From contig PDUO01000048.1 in NCBI GenBank assembly GCA_003008705.1, positions 133,183 to 197,182 of the forward strand: DNA of 64,000 nt, in the 5' to 3' direction. The DNA comes from Pezicula radicicola (lineage: Eukaryota > Ascomycota > Leotiomycetes > Helotiales > Dermateaceae). A program made the translations under genes and the position numbers. The notes under the pieces are model-generated. The model worked only from the letters and a program-made list of their open reading frames with translations, ran no database searches and was not told the origin of the DNA. Positions 27,754 to 40,879 of this stretch are shown here, one piece after another (within the stretch, counting starts at the first letter, position 1; the number at the start of each line of letters is the position of its first letter).

Positions 27754-30700
27754 TCACCCTCTTGATATTCCTGTTCCTCTTTCTCTTCCTCTACGTCTTC
27801 CTCTGCTTCTCCCCTTACTTCTTTCCCTCTCCGTGCCTCGTTGAGCCACTTCCAAATTATACTGATTGTCATTTATATGCTGTATTGGTCCTTGACTGCC
27901 TGGCCTCGCACCTGGCATCTGTTTCCTATCAGTATTTCCCTGTCCCCTTCCCCTTCCGCCCCGTTTTCCCCGTAGAGTCCCATCTCGACTCTGATTACCA
28001 TCACCGTCCAATCTAGACGTTGAAGCAGGGGGAACACTAATATTCCATTGATTCTGAAACCTACTAGAATTATTAGACTTAGACCCCGCGGCGGTAAATT
28101 CTTCCTGCAGTTGTCTTGCTATTTGCATTTGTTCTCCATCAAAGGTTGGAGTTTGGCTATTGTCTAGTGTTTTTCCTCTTCTTCGGGTTGCTGTTGGTGG
28201 ACCTGTTGGCGTTGGGGGAGGTTGGCTGAATGGTCGGGTATTGTTTATACTGGTTGTAGTTGCCCAGCGGGAATTTCTTAGGCTGGTTCTGCCAGCCCTT
28301 TCTGTTGGAATGGTGAGGTGGATTTGTGCTGGTATTGGTGTTGATGTTTGAAGGAGGTGGGACGGGGGATTGGGATGAGGAGGAGTTGTTGGTGTTAGCG
28401 GTGGTGGTTCTACTGTTGGTCTTGGTTGGGGGCTTGAATATCGAGAAGATGCTAGGCCTTCGTTGGGCTTCGTATTGTTTTGTGGTTTATTTTCATTGCC
28501 CCCTACTGCCACTACTACCTCACTGTCATTTTTGTCTTTGGTCTCCTCTAGGCGTTCCGGGTTCTGATGTCCAGCCAGATCTTGGTTGTCATCGCTGTCA
28601 TCATCGCTCGGAGTAGCATTGTCCTGCTCTTTGAGATTTTCTTCAATTTTCTTCAGTATTTCTTCATTTTTGCGCTTCGAGATCTCTAGATTCTTATTCG
28701 TTCTCGCGATTATACCTCCAAGTCGCATGACCAATCTAGTAAAGCCTTCTTCCACTGGGATATCTTGTTGTGCTTCATATCGATAGGCTTCACATAATCC
28801 TTGGTATATGAATTCTATATTTCCGAATTGTGTCTTTGACTCCTGGTGCTCGTTTACTTGTGATTGATTTGCTTCTAGATAATCGATCTGAGATTGATAT
28901 TCCTTTTCGAGATTTCTTTCTCTGATTCTATGACTTTTTACTGTGTTTCTTACTAGTCCTTTTCCTTTGTTCAGCATATGTCCGGCTTTTTTTACTTCGA
29001 GTGCTGCTTCTCGGAGGACTTCGCGGCGTAGTACTGCTTTTTGTTGGCGTTCTTTGGTTAGTAGGGCTTGTAGATGATCTCGGTATGCTTCAATGTCTCT
29101 CTTATCACTTTCTGCAAGCTGTAATTGTTCTTGGAGAGAAGATATTTGTTTCCTGAGGCTAAGCTCTAAATCCTTGGATGTAGTAATTTGAGTTTTTTCT
29201 GCTTGTTGTAGTTTCTCTTGAAGTTCAGAGATTTGTTCCCGAAGACTAAACTCTAGACTCCGGGAGATGATATATTTCTCTTTTTCTGCTTGCTGCTTTC
29301 GTTCTTTGATTATTACACGTTCTAGATGGTTTCGTTGAGTTATAACGTCTGTAACTTCTCTTTCTGCTACCTGTAATTTTTCTAGGAGTTCGGATATTCT
29401 TTCCTTAAGGCTGATTTCTATATTCTGGGAAGTGGTGATTTTATCTTTTTCTGCTCGTTGGTTTCGCTCTTTGGTTATTACGTCTCGTAGATGATCTCGA
29501 TGAGTTATAGCGTCTCTCTTTTCTCTTTCTACTACTCGTAATTGCTCTTGGAGTTCAGAGGTTTCTATCTTATAGCTATGCTGTAAATCCTCTGATATTG
29601 CCTTCTTATCCTCTTCTGCTTGTTGTAATTTCTTCTGGAGTTGAGAAATCGTTTCCCTGTCGTCAATTTGTAAATCCTCCGAGATAGTCTTTTGATCTCT
29701 TTCTGCTTTTTGTAATTTCTCCCGTAGTACTGATATTTGATCCTGAAGTTGTTGAACTATTTCATCACCTTTGTCACTAGCGTTTCTTAAAACTTCAAGC
29801 GTACGGATAATATCCTCCGCGTTTCCTTCCGTGGCAAATAAATGTTCATATGAGGAGGCTTCGGTTCTTATCTTCGTAATAGCATCTTCAAATTCCGAGG
29901 CCCTTGTATTAGCATTCGAAAGCTGTGTTTCTAGATCGGATGACCTCAAATCAGCTCTTGCAAACCAGGTCTCCTGTTCCGCAATTCTGTTTTCCAGGCC
30001 CTCTTTCTCATTTTTGTGCATTAGACGAAAAGTAACGAATTCTTCTTGCAGTGTATCTCTTTCTGCCACCATATCTTCATATCTGTCCCAAAGTTCGTAA
30101 AATTGGGGATTTTGATCTTTTATTTGTTCCCAGTTTGCAAGCAATAATTTTTCCTTGACTAGTTCTGTTATTCGTTCTTTTAGTTTATCTTCCTGTTCAT
30201 TGAAGTCATTTGTTCTTGTAAGCCTATCTTGTTCTAGTTTTTTGATTTGATGGTTGAGCTTATTTTGTTGTTCTTGATATTCGTTTATCCTGTTGTCTTT
30301 GAGTTGGCATTCTTCTTTTTGGGCTGTGAGTTCTTGGCGGACTTTGTTTTGATCTTCTTCCCGGGTACGGTTTTCGATGTAGAGCTTTTCTACGTGCTCT
30401 TTTAGACGAGTGTTGTCTTGTATTAGTTTGAGTTCGGCGTCTGCACTTTGTGGTGGGTTAGGATTGTTCTGTCTGAGTAGCTCAATTTGCTCCTGGAGTC
30501 TACTATTATGTTCTTGTAGGTCTGATTGTTCTTGTAGTAAATCTTGGTATTTTTGGGCTGCGGAATTTATATGCCATTGTAGTGTGTTAATATGTCGCTG
30601 TAGTGCTGAATTTTGATCTTCATTTTCAGACTGCTCTATAAGATTTGTAAGTGTCTGAGCTTCAGCTTGCAAGTTAATTTGTGATTGTAGATCGTTGATA

Positions 30701-33314
30701 TATTCCTGTAGTGATGTACTTTGATCTCCATGTTGCTGTGCTGAATTCTGATTCTCATCTCTAGCTCTAACATCCAAAAACTCCCAAGCAGATTCAAGTT
30801 GTCTCTCTAAATATCTGTTCTGTACTTCTAGGTTTTCGATTTGTATCCTCTGCTGCTCTTGGATATCCACTTGTCCCGTATTTACATCTTCTAATAGTCT
30901 CTGAACTTGAAGCACATGCGCAGTTATACATTCTCGTCGTAAGCTTACCAGCTTCTCAACACGCCTCTGCAACGTCTCGGAGTCATCGTCCATTGCCTGA
31001 ACCTCAAGATGGAGGTCATCGGCAAGGACCAGATGAAAGAGGTGCTGACCCCAGGAATTAAACTGTTGTTTGGATTTCTCCAATTCTTGAATACTTTGCT
31101 GGAGTTCTGCATTTGTCTGCTTCAATAACCCAACATTTCTTGCTAGCTTGGCACCTGCATATGCTTTCCGTTGTTCTTCTATGGTGGTTATGAAACATCT
31201 GCATTGTTTTCCATGTTGGCACATCAGGTCTGCTGAACTTGGTATCGATATCCAGTTTTTAGATTGCTGCCAGTGTATGTAAAAAGAGGATTTATCGGTT
31301 ACCCATTCGTTGAACATAGTTTTTGGAAGACCAATCCACCAACTACTAGGTAATTCTCTAACTGAGACGACAGGATGCCAGAATGCGTGGTTGAAATCCG
31401 AGACAACATTTTTACTATAAAGGAATACAATCTTCACAAATTTCCCAACCAGCGAAAAGAAATCGTTGATAGTTTTGAAAGAAGGTAATTGTTTCCACAA
31501 CCACAACGCCACGAGAAAAGCAACAACCAAGACAAACCCCGAAACCTATGTACACACAAACAAATCAGCAATCACCATGCCCTCCTATTACAATACCCGA
31601 AAACCCAGAATCCTACTAAAATCAAACTTACACTAAACACCCACGGCAAAAAAGGTATGTAATTATGATCTAATCTCCAAAATAATCCATCTTTATATCC
31701 TTCACATCCTCTTCTGATTATCCATTCTTCACTATCTAGGTAGTAACGAGGTTGGTTTAGGAAGCGTTCGCAGCGGGCGTCGTACATTTGGAGGCGGAGT
31801 GGTGCGAGAGCGTATTCGAGGGGTGAAGTTAGTTGGAGGGAGGAGACTATGTGGTGGAATAGGTAGGTGCTGAAGCCCGTGAGGAATTGGGAGAATCCGA
31901 GGAAGCTGGAGAAGAGGGAGAGGATGAGGATGAGGATCGTGTGCAGGATTTGGAGTTGAGATAGGGAATTTTGCCTCGGTGGGTTTTGCTTTTCGTGGCT
32001 TAGGCTGTGAGGTTTTGGCGATTTCGGGCTTCCTGGCTTTGGTGATGGTGTTTTGGGGATTATTTGAATGGTGAAGATTTGGAGGGTGAAGGCGTGGATC
32101 CAGGTTAGTAACGGATGCATGGTAATCATGTACGCCAGGAAACACATAAGTGGATTTAATGTTTTCCAGTTGAACATGGAGATGACGAGGAGGATATATC
32201 CTTGAACGATATCAAGGATATTGTCTCTCAAATGCGTCCAGGTATATGGCCCCTCACGTGTAGTTATCACGTCTTGCCTTCTATTCTCGGTTGGGCTTGG
32301 AGCTATGAGATTTTCATGGTTGGGAGGTGTCAATGGCGCATCTAGAAATGGATCTTCTAATCCGGCTTCGAGAACTGTTCTGTTGGCTGGGGTATGGTTA
32401 CGTCCTTGGCGTCTGTCTCGACGTATGAGAAGATCTATTGTCGGCAATGTTGGCGATTCGGGCTCCGACTGACTCTGGGGTTGTGAGTTTCCATAAGTGG
32501 CGGCATATGTGGATGGATAATCCCTCTGGAAATGCGACAAGGGAGAAATATCGTCAAATTCTCCATGAGCAGCGTAATGATTAACTCTTACTCTAGAACC
32601 ACTAGAACTCTCTATTCTAGCTCGCAAAGAAAATGACCCTTCAAGTGGAGACTCTGGTGGGGAGATAGCTGGTGGCGAGTACTCTATTATCTCGTTGGGA
32701 TCCGGCATAATGAGGTTTCGAGATATGTTGAATCGTGGAAGTGGTGGTGGAGCATGCTATCAATTTGATTAGTATACTCCGGAAATAGGTATATGGGATA
32801 TAGGATGTACACGAACCATAACACGTTGGCGACGTTGCATGGGTATCTGCTTTCTTTGCGTTGTGTTGTTTACTTTTGAAGAAAATCTTTTCACAGACTG
32901 AACATGCATTGGAGTAAGGCTCTGTGAGATACTTGTTTCTGGCGTAGGTTCTGCTGCCAAAAGGGCTTGAGAGGTTCCACGAATTGACTCTGGAGAAGAA
33001 CTAGCGGAGTTCTCATCCTGTTCATAGTATGTTCTGTGGTCGTTTTCATTATAGCTTGGAAATCCTGGTTGAAAGTCCTTTGCATCATAAGCTGGAAATT
33101 CACCCCGATCTGCTTCACTAGAATCCTCGACCGGTACTTGAACATGTCCCGAATTTTGTACTGTCGTGTTCTGAGATGGAGGACTGCTACTACTATTCGG
33201 AGTATAGCTATTCTGATCTGCAGAACTCGCAACCGGGTTTTGGAACTGTACAGACTTTTTCGTGGCGGTTGCTAATGCTTGTCGCAGTAGAGGTGTCTCC
33301 TTCGCCCGCTTCAT
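27754..33314 (-). CDS. Mca-A: giant membrane-anchored coiled-coil protein, unknown family
   Basis: Three exons (33314-32817, 32756-31632, 31545-27754) give 1,804 aa. A second phase-0 donor six bases downstream would add two residues. The first ~340 residues are Ser/Pro-rich and look disordered. Hydrophobic segments lie at about 345-360, 369-397, 435-469 and 542-560. Cys495 and Cys517 (CEG) precede the last one, and the phase-0 intron 2 falls just before it. From about 600 to 1,500 the protein is an almost unbroken coiled coil, with a tandem repeat of about 58 residues (ISELQEKLQQAE and RxHL...KERxQxAEK blocks). A Pro/Thr-rich linker and a strongly basic RG-rich tail follow. The tail suggests nucleic-acid or RNP binding; the coil suggests a tether. 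I recognise no named family. Start: the only ATG in this frame, in good context. Confidence 0.75.
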
Positions 33315-34259
33315 TGTGATGGTCCGGAACTTCAAATGCTCGTTGGTGGTTTGTTCTGAGCGCAGAGGAGAAGTGAAAAGACGTGGAGAAGGAAGGAAAT
33401 TTGGAGTGTCCTCCGCGGTCCCCAAAAATTTGTTGTCTTTGATGAGAATAGGATTGACTAGATTGCTGAAAGAACAAAGAAAAGAGAAAGTTGATGATTT
33501 TTATGGCTTCAAAGAAAGTTTGGTCTATAAGCCGAAACATTTTGAGGACAAAGGGAATTATTTGAACCTACTTACCTTTATGCGGGATATGAGACAAAGC
33601 AATAAGTTGCGAAAGGAAATTCGGGAGAATTGGAGAAATTCTAGATTTATGTATTGACTGATGGGAATTGAGGTTACTGAGGTGATGGCCGAACCAAGGA
33701 AACGGTCACAGCACGGGTAGTAACTCAAAAGATAGTTACTCAAAGCCACTTGATTACTCAAATCTCAAATTGAGCGTCAGAAAATCTCATCCTTGAGTTA
33801 CTCAAAACAACTGGGTAACTCAGAATCTCGATGCAGCTCATCAGAATACCGCCTTTTCGAGTTACCTAAAGCAACTTAATAACTCAGAAATCTTGATACA
33901 GAGCCTTTAAGAAGCCCATCTTTGAGTTACCCAAAACAACTTGGTAACCCAAAATTTCAGTACAGACATATTCCTAAAGATCAGCTTAACTCGATTTAAG
34001 GTACTGAAATCAAGTGGGTGATTCAAATCGCTGTTACTGGAAATAAGAACCTTAGGTTCGCTATGGTAAATTATTAAGTCAGTAAGATCAAGTGGGCATG
34101 TCAGAAAAGGTTACAGTGTAAACTTTACATTATTATAGACCGGCACTTCATCAATACTTCAACATAATCCTACATAACCCAGCATTACTTAACAAAATCC
34201 AACAAAATCATACATAATCCAAACATAACTCATCAAGATCCCGCACCAAACCAACCGCT
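33315..34259. other. Intergenic between Mca-A and Mca-B with repeat array
   Basis: Upstream side of Mca-A and downstream side of Mca-B. Small open frames at 33430-33660 lack coding character. The middle is filled by the 64-bp array listed separately. Confidence 0.55.
33728..33985. repeat. Tandem array, four diverged units of 63-65 bp
   Basis: The motif GAGTTACTCAAAACAACT and its variants recur at 33734, 33797, 33861 and 33926. Each is followed about 12 bases later by GTAACTCAGAA or similar and by a less conserved spacer. Every unit thus contains two inverted half-copies of the TGAGTAACTCA-type core that also forms the 18-bp arrays elsewhere in the window, so this looks like a higher-order version of the same repeat. 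Confidence 0.75.
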
Positions 34260-37200
34260 CTACTTCTTCAACATGTTTCTCATTTTTTGGTGGTGTTTCT
34301 TTAATATCGGAAGGAAACCTTTGATCTTCTCCTGATCGGTCATATTCGATGGGGGTCTCATTGCCTCCCAAGTGTCCGAATAAATAAGACCTTTAGCTTG
34401 TATAGTCTGTTCCTGCGAAATAACTCTGGCCACCAAGTTGTTGTATTCCGTCATATCAACTTTTTGTTGTGGCTTTGGCACAGAGGGCGGCGAGTTTTCT
34501 GCTGGTGCTGCCTTTACTGACGGTGTTGGCAATGGTATTGGGCCTTCCGGTTCTTCCGGTAAGTTTGGAGTTGGAATTGGTTGCGATGAGGATATATCTG
34601 CTAACAATTTGCCTACAAATGACGCCTGTGGTTCTGATTGCAGCTTGCTCGGGGCTGATGCCTGGGATACCGAGGCTGGTTTTGGCTGTACAATCTTTTG
34701 GACCTGTGCAGGTGGTGTCTGTGGCTGTACTGAAGATTCCCGTGCTTTTGTTGGTTGCACAGGTGATGACGATTGTGCAGGTTGAAAAGCTTTATAGGTA
34801 CTGAACATCTGTTCATGTGTGGGTGTGGATGCTTGAAGTCGACGGCGTGGGAGTGGTAGGATTCGTCTTCCGCAAATGTTGGACTGCTCGGTGCTTGGAG
34901 CTTGTTGTGTCGCCACATTTGGAATCTGAGGACTTGTGATTGGCTTTGGGCATGATTGTACGGTAGAAGATTCAGCATTTTCCTGTCCCTTTGCCTGGGG
35001 AATCTCTAATGTGGTTTGAATGGCTTGAGAAGCAACAGGAAAAACAGCCTCTGCCAGCTTCGAACTTGACGGAGCTATCTGTAAGTCTCCTTGAGGTTGG
35101 GCTTCAGGTGCAGGAGGTTGTGGATCCTCGATAACTACAGGAGGTTGTTGCGCCATCTCAATGTCTCCCTGGGATTGCGCTTCTGGCGTAGGAGGTTGTT
35201 GATTTTCGCTGCTTGTAGAAGGCTGTTGAGTCATCTCGACATCCGGTTGCGATTGAAGAGTTTGATGCTGCGAGAGGAGAGACCACTGGTTCTGTAACTC
35301 CTTGATCTTTAATTTCATCTCGCTTTGCATAAGATCCTTGATCTGGGGCAGTACAAAGCACTGTTGGAATACAGTACCGAGCTCTTTGAAGGAGCTCTCA
35401 AGCAACGATGACTGCTGGTTGAGCATTTGGCTCTCGTAATCATGCAATTCAAGTAGGACTTTGAATTTGAACTTTAGTTCGGTAGCGTTATCTGCATTCT
35501 TCGAAGCTGAATTGTATAGGCCCTTAAAATGCACATGTTGAGCTTTCTCTTGTTCATATTGGCGTGAGTAGTGCTCGTGTCCACCTTTCTCTTGTAGATA
35601 GGCGTTCGAGACATTGTGGATGAATTGTGGAATGGAGATTTGGAGATTACCCGTTTGTCCATTGATTTTGACAAATGCCTCATGACAAGCTCGCTCAATT
35701 TCTGTAAATAGGTTCTTGAGTCCAGTAGGCTCATCCTGTTTCTCTGTTTGCTTGGAGGAGGTGACTTGGTTTTTAGCGTCAGCCAACTCAATCTCCTTCT
35801 GCAGTAATTCATTAGCCATATTAATGATGAGATTTTCAGCTTTCGCCAAAGCAGCGTCCTTTGCAGATAGCTCGTATTTGTCCTTAGCGACGAGAGTATC
35901 CAATTCGTTCTTGACGCGAGCGAGGTCTTCTTCTTTGTCCATTAGCAGGTTCTCGGTGGACGTTGCCTGATCTCTAACGGTGGCTAAATCGTTCTCCTTT
36001 GCTGATAGCTGACCTTTCTTCTCATCGACAAGGGCATTAGCGTCTGCCAGTTGTTTCATAACGCAAGCAAGCTCTCCTTCTTTCCCCGCCAACTGACTTC
36101 GGATAGATGCTGCCTGAACTTCGGCGTTGGCAAATGCAGTCTCCTTTGCAGATACCTGCTCTTTGTTCTCAGCGGCGTGGGCATTAGCCTGTGCCAATTG
36201 GGTCTTAACAAGATCCAGCTCAGCTACTTTGTTTGCCAGATGATCTTGATCCTGAGTCGCATTTTTTCTGGCTTCAGTCAATTCGGCATTGGCCTGTTGC
36301 AATTCTTTCATAACGCGAGCGAGTTCATCTTCTTTCTCTGCCAACTGGTTCTGGGTCGATGTGACTTCCCCTTCGGCTTTTGCCAGAGTGCTCTTCGTTG
36401 CTAGCAACTCGTCTTCCTTCTCTGCGGACTGCTGGCTGAATTCCTCCGCTTGGCTTTCAAGGCGTGTCTGGATTTCCGTCTCTACTCGAGCGCGGATGTC
36501 TTCAGACTCTTTGCTCCTGGCATCAAGCTGTTGATGAAGGTCAGAGATATGTTGTTCTTTTGAGGCAAGATCTTTGCTCAAAGCATCCTTCTCCTTCGCA
36601 TACTCTGTACCCAGCTTCACAAGCTTCTCTCGAGAGTTATCCTGCTCTTCTCGCGCATCGCCCTCCAAACGACTACGCAGTAATTGCTTTTCAATAGCAT
36701 GTTGTTGCTGTAAGTCTTTCTGAACTTCAGTGAATCTTTCATGCATTTGAGTTGTCTCCTTATCGACCTGCTCCTTGTATAAAGTAATAGCTTTCTGTAC
36801 GGCCGTGTCCTTAGCATCCTTAAGAATGGCATTGGCGTCCTCGGTTGTATGTTTCAGTTGCTGTTGGTTTATCTCTTCAGTACGGGATTCTTCGATCGCC
36901 TTCATGAGATCCTTGAGCTCTTTGCATTCTTCTTGGAGCTTGGTTATCCGAGTCGCTTGAGTAGAGATTGTGACAAGATGAATATCGATGGCAGTGCGGT
37001 ATACACCCAATCGGGTTTGGTCTCGCCGGATTGCAAATCTTGTTCTATAAGCCTTGGATAGGGTGTTGAAGGTATGCGTAAGTTGGCTAGGGGCTACACG
37101 GAAGAGAAATATCGCCATCGTGGCACCCAGAACGACCATGGCAATGCTAACGAACAGCTGTCAAAATGTCAGTTTTGAGGCTCGTCGTGACCATCGCAAG

Positions 37201-37627
37201 GTTTTGTTGCGTGGTTACGGTACGTCAAGGAAAGCATGAGACTTACTTGATTGCGCCAGTTGCCTTGAGACTGCGCGCTCAAGCCCTCAAACATTCCATT
37301 ACATCGTCGTTCCTCCAGATATTGGGCCAGCGGAAGGCGCTTAATCTTATCGACCTCGTTCGCCCAAAGATCGCAGTCAACAGTGGCTGTGCTGAAAAGT
37401 GGTTCTATGTAACCAAGTGCCCAAAGTATTGGGCCCAAAACGCGGTGGTGGATGAGGTGTTGGTCAGCCTGGAAGAAGAACACGAAGTTCAATACGCTAA
37501 ACAAGACGATTTGGAGTGTATATTCGAAAAAACCAACGTTTCCTGGTGCTATGATATTGCCCATTGCGAAGGTGATTGTGGTATGGAGTAACGTCCACAA
37601 GGTCAAAAGGATCGTAGTGAAATCCAT
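34260..37627 (-). CDS. Mca-B: membrane-anchored coiled-coil protein
   Basis: Two exons (37627-37247, 37157-34260) give 1,092 aa. Hydrophobic helices lie at about 4-25, 34-52 and 63-75. Cys85 and Cys109 (CDLW ... RRCNG) enclose 23 residues, and the phase-0 intron lies exactly 18 residues after Cys109. The last membrane segment (128-146) starts right after it. A coiled coil runs from about 160 to 700, with a tandem repeat of roughly 47 residues (LAxKExELAxVKxQLAxANA) in the middle. The C-terminal third is Pro/Gln/Ser-rich with two near-identical blocks (PQPPAPEAQPQGD type) and ends in a short basic helix. No enzymatic motif is visible. Paralogue of Mca-C and Mca-D by the loop and intron position. 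Unknown function. Confidence 0.8.
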
Positions 37628-39772
37628 TTTGGGATTGTGTGGGAGTATGGAAGAAATTTGGATATTCGTATTGGTTGGATGAAGTACAAGTCGATATGTT
37701 TGATTTTGATGATCTACAATCTTCTTGTTGACGCGGTGTCGAGGGAAGAAAAAGAAGAGGGAGGAGTCGCGTTGAAGATATATTCAGTTGCGCGTGAGGC
37801 TGCGCTGCGGCGGCGCTAGGCTATTATGCTGAAAATTAACTATAGCAAGGCACCATCGCGCTTCATATTCAAAAAAGGAAAAGCAAGTGAATTGTTGCTT
37901 AAAACCTAAATTTCCAATGAAGGTTTGATGCAAGAAAAGCCACTTGCCTTTCTGACTTGCAACTTAGCTTTTAAATGAATATACCACCCATAAACCCCGG
38001 CTTTGTTCCCATTTTCCGTGAAGTTTATTGGTCTTGGAAGTCAACAGAAACTTGACAGCCATGAAACACGGGTGCCAACTGATAGATCAGCATGGAATCT
38101 GTGGGTATTGCTGTTCCATTAATTATAATTTCTTCGCAGTTTCTTTTTCTTTAGAACGGTGCTTGATTGGAGGCAATATGCTCCTTGAGCCAAACTTGGA
38201 CAAGTCTTCCAAATATAGATGAGCTTGAAAGTCCTTTACAGAAGTTGAAAATGAATTTTAGGCTGGGCTACAGCATACGTCCGCAGTTAGAACTGAATAA
38301 AAATATGCAGACCCAGCTTGGATGCAGTTTCTACCCCTCAAAGAAATACTTTTCAGAATTGATCTTGACATTATTAGATGACCAAGTTCTTATAGACTTA
38401 GAAGTTGCAAGCTCATAGGACGAGCTAAGGCGGAACAATTGAGCATAGAGCTTTCGAGTCTAGGAATTTCGCAAGAATACGGGGGAAGTGGTATCTCCTG
38501 GCGGCCAACTATAGGCCGCCTGGCTCGAAATACTAATTTCCGCCTAGATGCCCCAAACCCTTTTCTACGGATCTCTTGAAATTATACTACACAGGCTTTT
38601 AGTGGAGGCACGAAACTGGAAATAAGGAAATCGCAGGGCGAGATTCCATTTCCTTGTTCGAACAAAGGAATTTCTATGCCTTAACATGGCTAGAGGACTA
38701 TACGAGACCTTGCTTTGTGTAGGGAAAGTCCCAGGTATCATTTACTTTATTAAACCGAGTACTAAAGAATAAACCGCCGCTTAGTCAAGGGCAACATGTA
38801 CTCTATCAATAATCGTAAGCAACACACATATGCACAACTTCAAATACGGGAGAAGAACATTCCAGTAAGTAGACTGCCATATCAGCCATCAACATATGCG
38901 TTATAAATATGTGTATTGAGGAACGGGAATGATGAAATATCAGTACTTGGGTTTAGGAAATAGGAGAAGGGTGAGGTGACGTTGGTTTACGGTTTCGAGC
39001 CACCAGTGAGCGGTGGAGCGATGTGGGGTGCTGACATAACCACTGCATCTTAAATCCAACGTCGTCTCACTTCAACTTCATAAACATGCATTCCTACGGA
39101 TAAAATATGAACGGGAAATGATTCCATATGCATTGCTTAATTATCGTCTCTCCTGGCTATTACTGGCGGTTTGTACCAAGGTCACGACCAGCGTTCCCTG
39201 AGTAGGTAATTAAGTATTTCCTCCATGTACTGTACCCTTCGTACTAGGTATGCCACATCCAGAAACTAAGCGAGATGCTGTGCCTACCTATAAGCTATAA
39301 TAACTAGGTACAACTCACTTATTCGAGCACCTTTCTTGATTTGAGTAAATTACTTGATTGAAGTAACTCACTTAGCTCAAGTACTTGATTTGAAGCTTGT
39401 GGACGAAATTACAATCTACAAAAACAATTGTTATTCTAATTAAGTGCAAATCTGTTGCCGAAGATTTATTTAACAATTGGGAATTACGAGAAGTACGTGA
39501 TGTAATACTGACCTCTAGTGTGTTATCCTACTCCGCACGTGACTTGATATCGTGCTTCACGGTAGCTTTTCACCCTCGTTGAACATCAACAGCTGCATTT
39601 GCAACTTGATACCACAGCTCTGCAATATAGGAGGTTTGGCCATTTACCTCGCATTTATCGCGCACCGTTCGAGTAGCGTCTTCGGCATAAGTACGCGCAC
39701 CTATTACCTGCAAGGCACCATACTTACGAACCTTCGCAGCCATATTGTCCGCATCCCATCCCGAAGTTCAAG
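37628..39772. other. Intergenic, 2.1 kb
   Basis: Upstream side of Mca-B and of the 2EXR gene. No open frame I trust. A small GC-rich hairpin (GGCGGCC-7-GGCCGCC) lies at 38500-38520. An 18-bp repeat array at 39311-39394 is listed separately. Confidence 0.55.
39311..39394. repeat. 18-bp repeat array
   Basis: Four to five units such as CTTGATTTGAGTAAATTA, CTTGATTGAAGTAACTCA and CTTAGCTCAAGTA, in the plus-strand orientation CTTGATTTGAGTAACTCA. It lies about 380 bp before the 2EXR gene. Confidence 0.8.
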
Positions 39773-40879
39773 ATGACGGAAGCCACGAAGCCAATCTCTT
39801 TGGACTCCACACTTGAGGAAATCACAGTTGGGATGTCGAATCTTCGGATTTCACCTGACTGGGCCAACTCATCTGTTGGCGCCCGACAAAATGGCACTCT
39901 AAACCGTCGTTGTCGCACCCAAGAAGATTACACTCCCATGCCTAGACGCTTGGAATCTATTCGTAAGTAACTTCATTTGGGCTTTGATATTAATGTGCCA
40001 GATCTGGCCGACTTGTTCACTGTTACTTTACCAACAATATCTAACAGTGTTCCGATGGCATAGTTTCAAACGCACCGGCTCCTACCATGCAATATCCTGT
40101 CTACCTTTTCAACCTCCATTACGCTCGAGAAGCTGCAACTAAGCCAGCAATTGTTTTTGCATGGTTCGCAGAACTTCCAACGGAGATGTAAGAGCATTCG
40201 ACTTCAGCTGAAGGTCTGGAAAGTTGTTAACAATTGGTAGACGATGGAAGATCTGGGGATTTGTTTGCGAACAGCCCCGCGACGTACGAGTCGTCTTGAA
40301 TTTATGGAGATACTGCTGCACATCAACAAACCCAGAACCACCCGCTTTCAATGTCTGTCGAGAAGCGCGCCGACACGTAGTAGACAAGTATGTTTCTGGT
40401 TGCTTCGAATTTGGACATGCCCACGAACCATATCACCCTATCTATGTTAATCTGCGAGTGGACACCATCTTCATCTACGCGCGTGGTATGATGCCCGAAT
40501 TTATGAGTGAGCTCTGCCGGATAGAGCAGACAAACGATCTCGCCGCAGCCTGGAAGACAGTTAAGATGAGTGCAGGCAGGGCCCGTATGGTTTGCAGAGA
40601 TGAAAAGAGGGGGCTCGGATATGGAGTGTTGTCGTAGTTAAGAATCTCAAGGATTCTGACGAGACGCATATTGCCCCGCACATAGCGAGGATTGGTGGTG
40701 AACGGGAAGTGGACTGGAAGGAATTTTCAATGGACAACGTTGCTGGTGATTTCGTAGTAAACGAGGATGAGGATTTCGAGAAGTTAACTCAGTGGTCCCA
40801 TGTTTTCCGCCGCATTAATCCTAAGGATTTCATTGAACTGGCGGATGGAGCCTACAAATCGGAATGGTTGATTGAGTGA
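39773..40879 (+). CDS. 2EXR-domain protein
   Basis: Four exons (39773-39962, 40064-40187, 40241-40584, 40638-40879) join into 299 aa. The stretch FAELPTEIRWKIWGFVCEQPRDVRVV followed by PPAFNVCREARRHVVDKY is the 2EXR motif, common in large expanded families of Leotiomycetes and Dothideomycetes and of unknown function. The last intron (53 nt) is easily missed: without it the frame stops at 40637, with it 80 more codons follow (LKNLKDSDETHIAPHIAR...). N-terminal 60 residues look disordered. Sits inside the Mca cluster but has no coiled coil or membrane segment. Confidence 0.82.

Noticed and set aside
38500..38520. GC-rich hairpin GGCGGCC-7-GGCCGCC
   Set aside because: Only seven paired bases, isolated, no neighbouring RNA-gene features; likely chance or a minor element trace.
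40610..40640. Apparent frameshift at the G5 run of the 2EXR gene
   Set aside because: A 53-nt intron with proper GT-AG ends removes the run and restores the frame, so no lesion is needed.
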